This document shows, one piece after another, positions 7,654-16,867 of a DNA stretch of 64,000 bases. Source of the DNA: Pseudidiomarina taiwanensis (lineage in GTDB: Bacteria; Pseudomonadota; Gammaproteobacteria; Enterobacterales; Alteromonadaceae); the NCBI RefSeq assembly GCF_003987435.1, contig NZ_PIQG01000003.1, positions 124,001 to 188,000 of the forward strand, written 5' to 3'. Under the pieces are notes generated by a model. The model ran no database searches, was not told the DNA's origin, and worked only from the letters and a program-made list of their open reading frames with translations. The position numbers and the translations under genes were made by a program. Each line of letters begins with the position of its first letter. Positions within the stretch are counted from its first letter, which is position 1.

Positions 7654-7727
7654 CAATATATGTATTTTACTTAAATGTCGAGTGGGCGCACAATGCTGCC
7701 CATAATAATTACAGGTGAGTAATCTTG

Positions 7728-9230
7728 ATGAGCTGGCGAATCACACAATTACTTCTGAGCATACTGGGTCTTTCGGCGGTGACGATGACCTTAGTTTTCA
7801 CTTTAACCGACCTGCTGCCGAGTCAGCAGCTTGCGCTATTTGGGTTTCGGTTCACCCCATTAAGCACCACTATGGTGGCGCTCATTAGCTTTATTGGCTG
7901 GGTGGTGACCCGTTATGCACAAACCCAATTTGCCGAAAGCATCGATGAGCAGCGGTTTCGCCGACGTTTATTCGCGACCATTGCGGCGATTCTATTCACC
8001 GTAATAAGTGACCACTTACTATTGTTTTGGCTTGGCTGGATAGCGGTGAGTAGCTCGCTTCACCAAATGCTGGTGTTCTACCCTGAGCGCCCCCGCGCAG
8101 TACTCGCGGCGCACAAGAAATTCATTTTTGCACGACTTGCAGAAACCTTGCTCGCCACCGCGTTTATTCTTTTTTATCTCGCTCATGGCACCGCCAGTAT
8201 CGCCGAGCTGCAAACGGTCACGCTCACCCCACTGAGCTATACCGCAATGACCTTGTTGGCGATTGTCGCGCTAATGAAGTGCGCGCAACTTCCGGTGCAT
8301 GGTTGGCTCTTGCAAGTTGTTGAGTCGCCGACGCCGGTCTCCGCATTATTACACGCTGGCATCATCAACTTAGGTGGTTATCTATTATTGAAGTTCTCAC
8401 CTTTGTTGAGCCAAGCCATAGTCGCCCAATGGGTGCTACTCGTGGTCGCTGGCTTGAGCCTGTTGATTGCGGCGTCGGTTACCATGACTCGGGTCAGTAT
8501 TAAAGTCCGCTTAGCGTGGTCAACTGTCGCGCAGATGGCGTTGATGTTGGTTGAGATTGCCCTTGGTCTCTATAGTATCGCCTTACTCCACTTACTTGCG
8601 CACAGCTGCTACAAAGCGTACGCCTTCTTGTCGGCAGGCAGCGTGGTGGACCAAGCGGAGCGTGCTACGCTAAGCGGCTATCAGTTGCCGTCTCTGGGTG
8701 CTTTTACGGTCGCCATACTGTTGAGCCTGATGATAGCGGCTGGCTTGTATGCAGTTGGCCTAATCACTGGATTGCTGGCACCTTGGTTGGCGGTCTTTAT
8801 GGCACTGACCTTGTGGTTTGCAACCCAATGTCGCCGCCAGCAGCCGCTGCTTGCTCTGAAAGCAGTGTTCTGGGGCGTGTTTTGGTTGGCCTTGTATAAA
8901 GTGGTCAAGACGTTATTGGGTTACCTACTGCCAGAAGCGCAAGCTACCCTCACTGCACTGAGCGCCGCTGACCTATGGATTAGTTGGCTGCTGCTGATGG
9001 TCCTTACCGTCTACCTGGTGCTAAGTTATCAGCCCTACACAGCCTTTAGTAGCCGCTTATTTGTAGCTCTTAATGCCGGTTTTTACCTCGATGAATGGGC
9101 GACCCGCATGACCCTTTGGGTTTGGCCGATTGCCTTACCGCATCGGAGCACGCCATCCACTGAGGTCGCTTTGCACCAAAGTAATGGTGATACCCCATCA
9201 CGTTCAGCAACTCAGCAAGGAGGTCACTAA
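7728..9230 (+). CDS. dabB: DabB: NuoL/MrpA-like membrane subunit of the DAB inorganic carbon pump
   Basis: A 500-aa polytopic protein of the proton-conducting complex I antiporter-like family (about 13 helices). It has the family segment MKCAQLPVHGWLLQVVESPTPVSALLHAGIIN around residues 185-215, given here in part only to mark the region. In DAB systems this subunit couples cation flow across the membrane to CO2 hydration by DabA. The start is the ATG at 7728, just after a TTG, with an AGGTGAG site upstream. One base separates its stop from dabA. A solitary NuoL-like gene fused to a DUF2309 neighbour is diagnostic of DabB rather than respiratory complex I. Confidence 0.9.
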   Translation: MSWRITQLLLSILGLSAVTMTLVFTLTDLLPSQQLALFGFRFTPLSTTMVALISFIGWVVTRYAQTQFAESIDEQRFRRRLFATIAAILFTVISDHLLLFWLGWIAVSSSLHQMLVFYPERPRAVLAAHKKFIFARLAETLLATAFILFYLAHGTASIAELQTVTLTPLSYTAMTLLAIVALMKCAQLPVHGWLLQVVESPTPVSALLHAGIINLGGYLLLKFSPLLSQAIVAQWVLLVVAGLSLLIAASVTMTRVSIKVRLAWSTVAQMALMLVEIALGLYSIALLHLLAHSCYKAYAFLSAGSVVDQAERATLSGYQLPSLGAFTVAILLSLMIAAGLYAVGLITGLLAPWLAVFMALTLWFATQCRRQQPLLALKAVFWGVFWLALYKVVKTLLGYLLPEAQATLTALSAADLWISWLLLMVLTVYLVLSYQPYTAFSSRLFVALNAGFYLDEWATRMTLWVWPIALPHRSTPSTEVALHQSNGDTPSRSATQQGGH

Positions 9231-9231
9231 T

Positions 9232-11655
9232 ATGGCATCAGCTTATCAAGAACCGGTCGCAAAGTTGCGTCACGTCGTTGCCGCGGTGGCCGCTCGGGTC
9301 GCGCCAACCTGGCCACTGCAGCGCAGTATTGCCGTGAACCCTTGGTGGGAATTCCGCGACCAAGCCATCGAGACCGTTGCGGCTGAAATGCAAGCCAGTC
9401 ATCCGCTCTCAATGTTGATGCCGAGTGGTTATTTTAAGCAACAGTTCAATCAGCAAAAGATTACCGTGCAACATCTCGAAGCCGCATTTGCTGAGCAGCT
9501 GCCCGAGCAAACGTGGGGCACGGATACCTACCAGCAATTGCTTGATGCGCTCAACGAGGCACCTGAGTTCGAGCGTTGGTTGCCGCTGACAGATTTATTC
9601 GATGATGCCAACCCACGCCGTGGGGCGCTGACCTGGCACGATGAAATGGTGCATCAAGTGAGCCAGTTCTGTGCCATGTGGTGCCAATATCCAGAGCGTT
9701 TCCAGCGCGAGCAAAGTGAATTGCCTTTGGTCGAAGCTTGGCTGGATACCATTGTTCGTGACCGCGGCTTAGAGATTGTCGTCGGCGAGCGCAGTATTCG
9801 GGCGATTTTCCAGGCGGTTCCGCGCGATGCAGATAGTTTGTTTAATGTGCTGCGGAGTATGCTCCCTGAAGCAGACGAAACCTCATGGCAGCGTTATTGC
9901 CAGAGTCTGATTTTGGATTTAAACGGTTGGGCTGCAGCATTCGCATATCGGCGCTGGCAGCGCAACTTAGATGCGGCTGAAGCACCGCGCTATGACGAGG
10001 TCACTCAATTACTGCTGATCCGACTGATTTGGGAGTGGGTGTTGTGGCAATTTTTACTGCAACGCGAGGACGACTTAAGTGCGCGGGTCCGTGAGCAGTT
10101 TCAACAGCAGTTTGCTCAAGATGAGCAGCGTTTTGCTGCGATAAAATCAGCGCAGCAGCTGATGTGGGTCTGGCAACGTGCGCTAGAACTTAGTTATCAA
10201 CAACCTTTTATTGAACAATTACAAGCGCTACAGCAACAGGCTAAACCTTCGCAACGTCCGAGTTTACAGGCGGCGTTTTGTATTGATGTGCGCTCAGAGC
10301 CGATGCGTCGTGCTCTTGAAGCACAGGATGAAAACATTCAAACCCTCGGTTTTGCCGGTTTCTTTGGATTGCCGATTGCGGTCGCCCAAGGCGAGCACCA
10401 TGAGCGTGCCCAACTGCCCGGCTTGTTAGCGCCTCAGTTGTTAGCCAAGCAAGATATAGATAGCGCAACCTTCCAGCGCTTCCAGCGCGATGTGAGCTGG
10501 CACCGCGCTCATGATGCGCCTGCTGGCGCCTTCGGTTGGGTTGAACTGAGTGGCTTGGCGAAAGCATGGAAGATGCTGTTGAAGCATTTACGCCCAGAAG
10601 GGCAAGCGCGGGTGGGCGACCAAATTCTCCATCCCGGTAAGTGGCGCCTCGAGAAAAATGGCGAAACGCTCAACTCAGCACAATTGGCTGAACTTGCCGC
10701 CGGTATTTTAAAAGCCATGGGGCTATTTGAGAACTTTGCCCAAGCGGTATTGCTCGCGGGCCATGGCAGTTGTACTGAGAATAATCCGCATGCGGCAGGG
10801 CTTGATTGTGGCGCCTGTGGCGGGCAAACCGGCTCGGCTAACGTGCGGATCTTAGCGCAACTGCTGAATGATACAGATGTGCGCACCGAACTTGCCCAGC
10901 AGCATGGGATCGAGATTCCGAGTGACACGCGTTTTTATCCCGCCATGCATAACACCACAACCGAGCAACTTGAACTGCTCGAGGGTCGCGAGCAAGCAGC
11001 GCAATTACATTGGTATCCTTGGTTAGCGGCGGCCACTGCGGCAGCTGCGGCTGAGCATGTCGAGCGGCTACCGGCGGCTAATTCTGCAGCGGATATTTTG
11101 AAGCGCGCAGGAGATTGGGCGCAAGTGCGACCAGAATGGGGCCTTGTCCGCAATGCAGGGGTTATCTTTGCTCCGCGTCAGTTGATTAAAAGCTTGAATC
11201 TCGAAGGTCGGGTATTTTTGCATGATTATACCCACCAGTACGACGAAGATAGCAGCATTTTGACGCTTTTGATGACCGCTCCGATGGTCGTGACGCAGTG
11301 GATTAATATGCAATATATGGCCTCAATGGTCGCGCCGCGCCACTTTGGTAGTGGCAATAAGTTGCTGCACAATGTTGTTGCCGATGGCTTGGGGGTGTTT
11401 GAGGGGAATGCTGGAGATTTGCGGATCGGGTTGCCGCTGCAATCGATTCACGATGGTAAAGATTGGTATCATCAGCCGCTGCGTCTTTCGGTTGTGATTG
11501 CCGCCCCCCAAGAAAAAATCGATGCGATTATCGCTGCCCAGCCGGTGGTTGCCGATTTGGTCTTCAATGGTTGGTTACATCTATTGCAATGGAACCCAGA
11601 GACGGGCGCGATTGCGCGGCGCACGGGTCAAGGTTGGGAGCCATGGCAACAATAG
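9232..11655 (+). CDS. dabA: DabA: DUF2309 zinc protein of the DAB inorganic carbon pump
   Basis: An 807-aa DUF2309 protein. Its beta-carbonic-anhydrase-like zinc site is complete: Cys350 and Asp352 (CIDVRSE), His511 (GHGSC) and Cys526 (LDCGACGG). The 15-residue His-Cys spacing agrees with characterised DabA. DabA-DabB is thought to hydrate CO2 in one direction and accumulate bicarbonate in the cytoplasm. The start at 9232 is fixed by a strong AGGAGG at the correct distance and by the conserved N-terminus; longer readings overlap dabB. In a heterotroph it probably supplies bicarbonate for carboxylation when CO2 is low. The 3' end overlaps the next gene by 13 bases. Confidence 0.93.
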   Translation: MASAYQEPVAKLRHVVAAVAARVAPTWPLQRSIAVNPWWEFRDQAIETVAAEMQASHPLSMLMPSGYFKQQFNQQKITVQHLEAAFAEQLPEQTWGTDTYQQLLDALNEAPEFERWLPLTDLFDDANPRRGALTWHDEMVHQVSQFCAMWCQYPERFQREQSELPLVEAWLDTIVRDRGLEIVVGERSIRAIFQAVPRDADSLFNVLRSMLPEADETSWQRYCQSLILDLNGWAAAFAYRRWQRNLDAAEAPRYDEVTQLLLIRLIWEWVLWQFLLQREDDLSARVREQFQQQFAQDEQRFAAIKSAQQLMWVWQRALELSYQQPFIEQLQALQQQAKPSQRPSLQAAFCIDVRSEPMRRALEAQDENIQTLGFAGFFGLPIAVAQGEHHERAQLPGLLAPQLLAKQDIDSATFQRFQRDVSWHRAHDAPAGAFGWVELSGLAKAWKMLLKHLRPEGQARVGDQILHPGKWRLEKNGETLNSAQLAELAAGILKAMGLFENFAQAVLLAGHGSCTENNPHAAGLDCGACGGQTGSANVRILAQLLNDTDVRTELAQQHGIEIPSDTRFYPAMHNTTTEQLELLEGREQAAQLHWYPWLAAATAAAAAEHVERLPAANSAADILKRAGDWAQVRPEWGLVRNAGVIFAPRQLIKSLNLEGRVFLHDYTHQYDEDSSILTLLMTAPMVVTQWINMQYMASMVAPRHFGSGNKLLHNVVADGLGVFEGNAGDLRIGLPLQSIHDGKDWYHQPLRLSVVIAAPQEKIDAIIAAQPVVADLVFNGWLHLLQWNPETGAIARRTGQGWEPWQQ

Positions 11656-12284
11656 CTTGGCACGGCATGCAGGTGGGTCTCTTAACCAAGCATGAAAAAG
11701 AGGCTATCATAGCGCCCATTATGGCAGAGGTGGGAATCGAATTAATTCACACTGATGCTTTTGATACCGATACCCTCGGTAGCTTTGATGGGCGCATTGA
11801 ACGCACCTTGACTGCACTGGAAGCCGGCAAGGAGAAAGCGCGTCTCGCCGCTGAATTAACCGGCTGTGAAATTGGTCTGGGGAGCGAAGGAACCTTCAGT
11901 GCGGGACCGCTTGGATTAGGCCACGCACTGTATGAAATTGTGGTGGCGTATGCGCCTGCACAGCAGTGGCTTGCGGTCGGTCGAGCCTGGCAGATGCTTG
12001 AGCCACAGCCGGATCTCCGTGCGCACAAGTGCGCGCCGCGACGACCGATTATTGCCGCGGCGACGCGTGATTTATTAGTACGCTTGCAGCGTCCATGTCC
12101 GCGTTGTGGCACGCCTGATTTTAGTTTTGATGAGGCGATTGCGGGCTTACCTTGTGAAATATGTTTGTGGCCGAGTCAGCAAGCCAAAGCTTATCGAGCG
12201 AGGTGCCAGAGCTGCCAATATGAAGAATCAAAAGCCTGTGAAGGCAATGCCGAAGCGCGATTTTGTGAGAGGTGTAACCCTTAA
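11643..12284 (+). CDS. DUF6671-like protein with C-terminal double zinc ribbon
   Basis: A 213-aa protein. The start is the ATG at 11643 inside the end of dabA. The N-terminal part has LLTKHEKEAIIAPI, then DTDTLGSFDGRIERT and GLGSEGTFSAG, the pattern I associate with DUF6671. The C-terminus carries four CxxC motifs (PCPRC, PCEIC, RCQSC, FCERC), which make two likely zinc-binding knuckles and end in CNP. No reaction is known to me. The 13-base overlap with dabA and one-base overlap with tsaC make it part of the dab operon. That position is its only functional hint. Confidence 0.7.
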   Translation: MATIAWHGMQVGLLTKHEKEAIIAPIMAEVGIELIHTDAFDTDTLGSFDGRIERTLTALEAGKEKARLAAELTGCEIGLGSEGTFSAGPLGLGHALYEIVVAYAPAQQWLAVGRAWQMLEPQPDLRAHKCAPRRPIIAAATRDLLVRLQRPCPRCGTPDFSFDEAIAGLPCEICLWPSQQAKAYRARCQSCQYEESKACEGNAEARFCERCNP

Positions 12285-13273
12285 TGACCTTATTGTTGAA
12301 TGCCAAACGGCAGGCGGATGTTGAACGCGCTGCGGCGATTTTACAAGCCGGTGGCACGGTCGCTGTACCGACTGAAACAGTCTATGGACTCGCGGCCAAT
12401 GCTGCAGATCCAGCGGCGATACATAAGGTCTTTCAGGCAAAAAATCGGCCAACCAATCACCCTCTGATCGTCCATATTGGTACGATTGAGCAGCTGAGCG
12501 ATTGGGCCTGTGAGATCCCTGAGCTTGCTTATCAACTGGCGCAACAATGTTGGCCGGGGCCATTAACCTTGCTGCTCAAGCGTCACCCGCGGGTATCCAC
12601 TTTAGTCACTGGCGGGCAGGATAGCGTGGCTATCCGGATGCCGGCACACCCTGTTTTGCGTCAGTTACTTGCCGAGCATCGTTTGGCCGTGGTTGCCCCT
12701 TCAGCAAACCGCCATCAGCAACTCAGTCCAACTCGAGCCAGTGATGTGATGGCACAATTAAACGGCCGTATCGATGCGGTGCTTGATGGGGGGCAATGCC
12801 CAGTCGGGATTGAATCCACTATTCTTGATCTGCGTATGGTTGAGCAGGGTCAAGCGCCGCAAATCTTACGACCTGGCCCGTTATCGGCACGCTATTTGAG
12901 TCAGTTATTAAAGCGCGAAGTGCAGACCCTAGCCCAGCATAATGTTGCGGTTGCGGGTAATCAAAGTCGTCACTACCAACCCAAAACCCCCTTGTATTGG
13001 TGGCACCCTGGGCAAGCGCTTGAACCACGCCAACACCTTTTGAGCTGGCAGCCGTTGGCGCAAGTCGCAGCCGAACAACAAACGTGCTTAGGCAGCCAGG
13101 CGCAGGCTTATGCGCAGGCGCTTTATGCAACTTTAGCTGATTTGGACCAAGCAGAATTTGACTGCATTTGGGTGCAACCTTTACCGCTTGAGCAAGCGAT
13201 TGGATCGGACCAGCAACAGATTTGGCAAGCGGTACAGAATCGTTTAGTGCGCGCGGTTCAAGCGACCGACTGA
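12284..13273 (+). CDS. tsaC: L-threonylcarbamoyladenylate synthase, Sua5-type
   Basis: A 329-aa protein with the YrdC/Sua5 domain in the first ~200 residues: GGTVAVPTETVYGLAANA, KNRPTNHPLIVHI, WPGPLTLLL, VAIRMPAHP and APSANRHQQLSPT. A C-terminal extension of about 120 residues marks it as the long Sua5 form rather than short TsaC. It makes threonylcarbamoyl-AMP from threonine, bicarbonate and ATP for the t6A37 modification of ANN-decoding tRNAs. The bicarbonate substrate is an interesting link to dabAB upstream. The ATG shares one base with the preceding stop. Its 3' end overlaps the convergent response regulator gene by 16 bases. Confidence 0.9.
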   Translation: MTLLLNAKRQADVERAAAILQAGGTVAVPTETVYGLAANAADPAAIHKVFQAKNRPTNHPLIVHIGTIEQLSDWACEIPELAYQLAQQCWPGPLTLLLKRHPRVSTLVTGGQDSVAIRMPAHPVLRQLLAEHRLAVVAPSANRHQQLSPTRASDVMAQLNGRIDAVLDGGQCPVGIESTILDLRMVEQGQAPQILRPGPLSARYLSQLLKREVQTLAQHNVAVAGNQSRHYQPKTPLYWWHPGQALEPRQHLLSWQPLAQVAAEQQTCLGSQAQAYAQALYATLADLDQAEFDCIWVQPLPLEQAIGSDQQQIWQAVQNRLVRAVQATD

Positions 13274-13947
13274 GTCTGATTCAGGCGATAGCCGACACCG
13301 CGGACGGTATCGATTTTGATGGTCGCTTCGGCATCTTCTAGTTTCACCCGCAATCGTCGAATATACACATCGACTATGTTCGTAAGTGGGTCTTTACTAT
13401 CGCCCCAAACCCTATTCAATATCCGTTCACGCGAGAGTGCATGAGTTGGGTTTTGGAGGAACAAGCGCAGTAATTCGAATTCAATTTGGGTCAGCTCGAG
13501 TGGCTTTTCAGCAACCTGTGCCGTGTAAGCTTGCAGGTCAAGACAGAGATTTCCGGCCAGCAATTGCTGACTTGTTGAGTTGCCGTTGCTACCGCGGCGC
13601 CCAAGTGCATCGATGCGCGCTAGGAGTTCCTCGAAATCGAACGGCTTACCTAAGTAATCGTCAGCACCAGTGCGAAGGCCAAGAATCTTGTCATCGGTTT
13701 CAGCGAGGGCCGTCAGCATCAGCACGCGAACCTCTGGGCGTTGTTGGCGCAATTCATGTAGCACCGCTAGGCCATCTTTGCGCGGCAACATCCGATCTAA
13801 AATAATGACATCGTCGTTGCCATTTAAGGCCATTTCCAATCCAGTTTCACCGTCATATGCAAGGCGACAGGTATAGCCTTCAGAACTCAGGCCTTTTTGC
13901 AGAAAATCTGCGAGTCGTTTTTCGTCTTCAATGATCAGAATTTGCAT
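13258..13947 (-). CDS. OmpR-family response regulator
   Basis: A 229-aa two-domain regulator. The receiver starts at MQILIIEDE and has the phosphoacceptor Asp51 (ILDRMLP), the switch Thr in LMLTALAE and Lys in YLGKPF. The winged-helix domain has ELTQIEFELLRLFLQNP and VDVYIRRLRVKLE. I placed the start at the ATG at 13947, two bases from the kinase stop; the longer reading enters the kinase gene. It resembles the CusR/QseB class, but the target is unknown. The kinase gene precedes it, the reverse of the usual order. Confidence 0.9.
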   Translation of the reverse strand: MQILIIEDEKRLADFLQKGLSSEGYTCRLAYDGETGLEMALNGNDDVIILDRMLPRKDGLAVLHELRQQRPEVRVLMLTALAETDDKILGLRTGADDYLGKPFDFEELLARIDALGRRGSNGNSTSQQLLAGNLCLDLQAYTAQVAEKPLELTQIEFELLRLFLQNPTHALSRERILNRVWGDSKDPLTNIVDVYIRRLRVKLEDAEATIKIDTVRGVGYRLNQTQSVA

Positions 13948-13948
13948 A

Positions 13949-15496
13949 TTAGCTCCGTGGCAACCGCACCCGCATGGTTGTTCCATGTCCGCTCTCACTG
14001 AGCGCTTCGATCTGCCCTTCATGGGCATTCACAATAGCCTTAGCAACGGCCAAGCCGAGCCCTAATCCTTGGTCGTCTGTTTTGCCCTGCTGACCTCGAT
14101 AGAAACGGTCAAACACGAAAGGAAGATCATCGGCGGCAATACCAGGACCTTGATCGATGACATTTAATTCGACGGTATGCCCCTCGGCGCGGATATCTAG
14201 GGTGACGGCGGTTGCCTCAGGAGCATAGCGCAGCGCGTTTTCGGTGAGGATCACAATCAATTGGCGTAAGCGCTCACTATCGGCTGCAATACCCGTATTC
14301 CCTTGATGAGATACGTTAATGGTTTGTCCTGATTTAGCTGAGTGTTGCAGGTCGCGGGCAATATCTTCAGCCAGTTGCCCAAGATCCACGTGTTCGCGGC
14401 TTAAGCGTAAATTATTCGAATCGGCGCGCGCGATAAAAAGGAGGTCATCGACTAAACGGCTTAACGCAACCGATTGTTCAAGTACGCAAGATAACGCATC
14501 TCGATACTCATCACTGTCACGATCATCGCGGCGCAGGGCAACTTGCGCTTCACCTCGAATAATCGTCAGCGGCGTTCGCAATTCGTGGCTGATATCGGCT
14601 AAAAAGTTGCGCTTTACCATCGCTGATTTTTCTAACTCAGTATTGGCTTCGGTCAATTCGGCGGTGCGTTTAGCGACCATGTATTCCAATTCTTGCTGGG
14701 TTTGCTCACGCGATTTTGCTTGGCTTGCAAGCTGATCGGTCATTAAGTTAAAGGCCGCCGCAATTTGATCAAATTCGGCATCAAAGCCGCGCGGCACGCG
14801 ATGGCTGAAGTCTCCCTTAGCGATCCGATTGGTCGCCTCAGTGAGCGCGGCAACGGGGCGACTGAGTGAACGCATCAGCCCGGAGGTTCGCACCACTGCA
14901 AATAGCACCGCCAATGCGGCAAGTGTAAAGGTGGCCCAAAACACCAGCATATGAATGTTTTCGATCCGGTCATTAAGGGTGTCGACGACGTTTGATTGGC
15001 GATTAACGGCCGTATTGATCGCCTCACGAAAAGCAATATCAATGCGTTCTTCAAGGATGAAACGGACTTGCTCGTTGTTTGCGTCGCTAGGGGTTGCTCG
15101 ACTTAAATCTTCAAATTCATAAATGATGGCGTCGATGAGACGTTCTAAATCGTCGGTATCTTCAATGCTTCCTCGGGTAAACTCAGCCCCTAAAGCTTCC
15201 CGCTGCTGGACTTCTAAAACCCGAATGCGACCAAGAGATTCAGCAATCATCGCGCGCTTATTGCGCACTTCGGCTTGGTTGGCAAATTCACCAATCAGAA
15301 TTTCGTCCGTGAGCTGTTTAAACAACCGATAGGAGGTGCTCGATAGCTGTAAATGCTCGTTGAGCAGCTGCTGAGCCATGTTCACTTGGCTAATTTGGCC
15401 TTGTGTGAGGCGCACAGAAATAAGCACCAGAATTGCCGCAGCAATGATGGTAGTGAGGTTGAGCACTGAGAAATGAATCAGCTTTTTCCGAAACAT
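13949..15496 (-). CDS. Membrane sensor histidine kinase
   Basis: A 515-aa kinase with a first TM (about residues 10-30), a helical periplasmic sensor of about 150 residues, and a second TM (about 185-205). HAMP follows, then a short coiled segment, HisKA with His304 in DISHELRTPLT, and HATPase_c with the N box NALRYAPE and G boxes DQGPGIA and GLGLGLAVAK. The ATG at 15496 has GGAAAG upstream; a TTG at 15523 is less likely. The four-helix-type sensor gives no ligand clue. It forms a pair with the response regulator that follows. Confidence 0.9.
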   Translation of the reverse strand: MFRKKLIHFSVLNLTTIIAAAILVLISVRLTQGQISQVNMAQQLLNEHLQLSSTSYRLFKQLTDEILIGEFANQAEVRNKRAMIAESLGRIRVLEVQQREALGAEFTRGSIEDTDDLERLIDAIIYEFEDLSRATPSDANNEQVRFILEERIDIAFREAINTAVNRQSNVVDTLNDRIENIHMLVFWATFTLAALAVLFAVVRTSGLMRSLSRPVAALTEATNRIAKGDFSHRVPRGFDAEFDQIAAAFNLMTDQLASQAKSREQTQQELEYMVAKRTAELTEANTELEKSAMVKRNFLADISHELRTPLTIIRGEAQVALRRDDRDSDEYRDALSCVLEQSVALSRLVDDLLFIARADSNNLRLSREHVDLGQLAEDIARDLQHSAKSGQTINVSHQGNTGIAADSERLRQLIVILTENALRYAPEATAVTLDIRAEGHTVELNVIDQGPGIAADDLPFVFDRFYRGQQGKTDDQGLGLGLAVAKAIVNAHEGQIEALSESGHGTTMRVRLPRS

Positions 15497-15582
15497 GAGA
15501 AATCTTTCCAAGCTGGCGCACAATCCGCTATGCTTTCGCTAGCTTTATGCAGGAATCGCAAGCGTAACCAAAAAGGTGAGTT

Positions 15583-16851
15583 ATGTCATCTCCGACAGTA
15601 GAACAATCCGCGCGGCTGCAGCGCAGCACGTCTTTTTTTGGAGCCATTGTGCTCGGGCTCGGTTCGATTATTGGTACCGGCGCATTTGTCAGTATTGGTT
15701 TAGCAGCTGAGTTAGCGCATGGTCAATTATTAGTGGCGCTGCTGATTGCGGCTCTAGTCGCCACCTGTAATGGCTTAAGTAGTGCACAACTGGCCGCAAT
15801 TCACCCAGTCAGTGGTGGCACCTACGAATATGGCTATACCTTTTTGAACCCACTCTTTGGTTTTAGTGCTGGCTGGTTATTTGTGCTTGCGAAAAGTGCT
15901 TCAGCTGCGGCCGCTGCTGTGGCCGTAGCTCATGTGACTGCCAGTTGGCTTGGCTGGGACCAAGAGTTTGTGCGGTGGATCGCGCTCGATGTGCTGTTGT
16001 TGATGACAATATTTGTTTTACTCGGACTGAAGCGCTCAAACCAGCTTAATACCGTCTTGGTGATCATCGCTATCGCTGGCCTGCTGCTGTTTAGCCAGTT
16101 TGCACTCACGGCGCCTGCGGCGCTTAAGGTGACAGCCGATTTGCAGCTCGGCCAGGTGGCTTGGAGCGATACTCTAGCCGCTGCTGCATTGCTGTTCGTT
16201 GCCTATACCGGCTACGGCCGTATCGCCACTATGGGTGAGGAAGTTCAGCAGCCACGGCGAACCATTCCACGAGCGATTATTGTCACTGTGATCGTTGTGA
16301 CTCTACTCTATGGCTTGGTGGCCTGGGCCTTGTTGCAATTCCCGGATATTTTACCTGGCACCGCTAATTTAGCTGAGCGCGCGCGCGCGTTTGGTGCGGA
16401 AGATTGGCTCGTCACGAGTCTGATGATTGCTGCGACTCTCGCGATGGTTGGAGTGATTTTAAATTTGATTCTAGGGGTGTCGCGGGTGGTTCTCGCGATG
16501 GCGCGCCGCGGTGATTTACCCACGGGGTGGGCTAAGCTCAATAGCGATCGAACCTCGGCACCGCGCAGTGTTTGGGCAACCTTTATCGTGATGATCGGGT
16601 TCGCGGCAGCGAGTGATATTGCGCTGGCCTGGCAGGTCAGTGCCTTTACGGTTTTGGTCTACTACGGCATTACTAACCTAGCGGCGCTGCGGATCCCTGA
16701 GGACAAGCGTTTTGTTCCACAATGGGTGTCGATTATGGGTTTGGCGGGATGTCTGGGCTTGGCGGTGTTTATTGATCCGGTCATCCTTGCTACGGGTGGT
16801 GGTTTACTGCTTGTCGGTCTCATGTGGCATCTATTTCGGCAGCGAGCATAA
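15583..16851 (+). CDS. APC-superfamily amino acid permease
   Basis: A 422-aa membrane protein with about 12 helices. The signature is GLGSIIGTGAFVSIG in TM1 and HPVSGGTYEYG before TM3, which places it among basic-amino-acid/polyamine-type APC transporters. The substrate cannot be read from sequence. An AAAGGTGAG site precedes the ATG. It is divergent from the sensor kinase and is followed 16 bases later by the DUF1543-type gene, with which it is probably co-transcribed. Confidence 0.85.
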   Translation: MSSPTVEQSARLQRSTSFFGAIVLGLGSIIGTGAFVSIGLAAELAHGQLLVALLIAALVATCNGLSSAQLAAIHPVSGGTYEYGYTFLNPLFGFSAGWLFVLAKSASAAAAAVAVAHVTASWLGWDQEFVRWIALDVLLLMTIFVLLGLKRSNQLNTVLVIIAIAGLLLFSQFALTAPAALKVTADLQLGQVAWSDTLAAAALLFVAYTGYGRIATMGEEVQQPRRTIPRAIIVTVIVVTLLYGLVAWALLQFPDILPGTANLAERARAFGAEDWLVTSLMIAATLAMVGVILNLILGVSRVVLAMARRGDLPTGWAKLNSDRTSAPRSVWATFIVMIGFAAASDIALAWQVSAFTVLVYYGITNLAALRIPEDKRFVPQWVSIMGLAGCLGLAVFIDPVILATGGGLLLVGLMWHLFRQRA

Positions 16852-16867
16852 AAAGGAGTCAGCCGAT

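Noticed and set aside
7728-9230. Stray complex I subunit NuoL or Mrp antiporter subunit
   Set aside because: No other nuo or mrp genes are present and the next gene is a full DUF2309 dabA.
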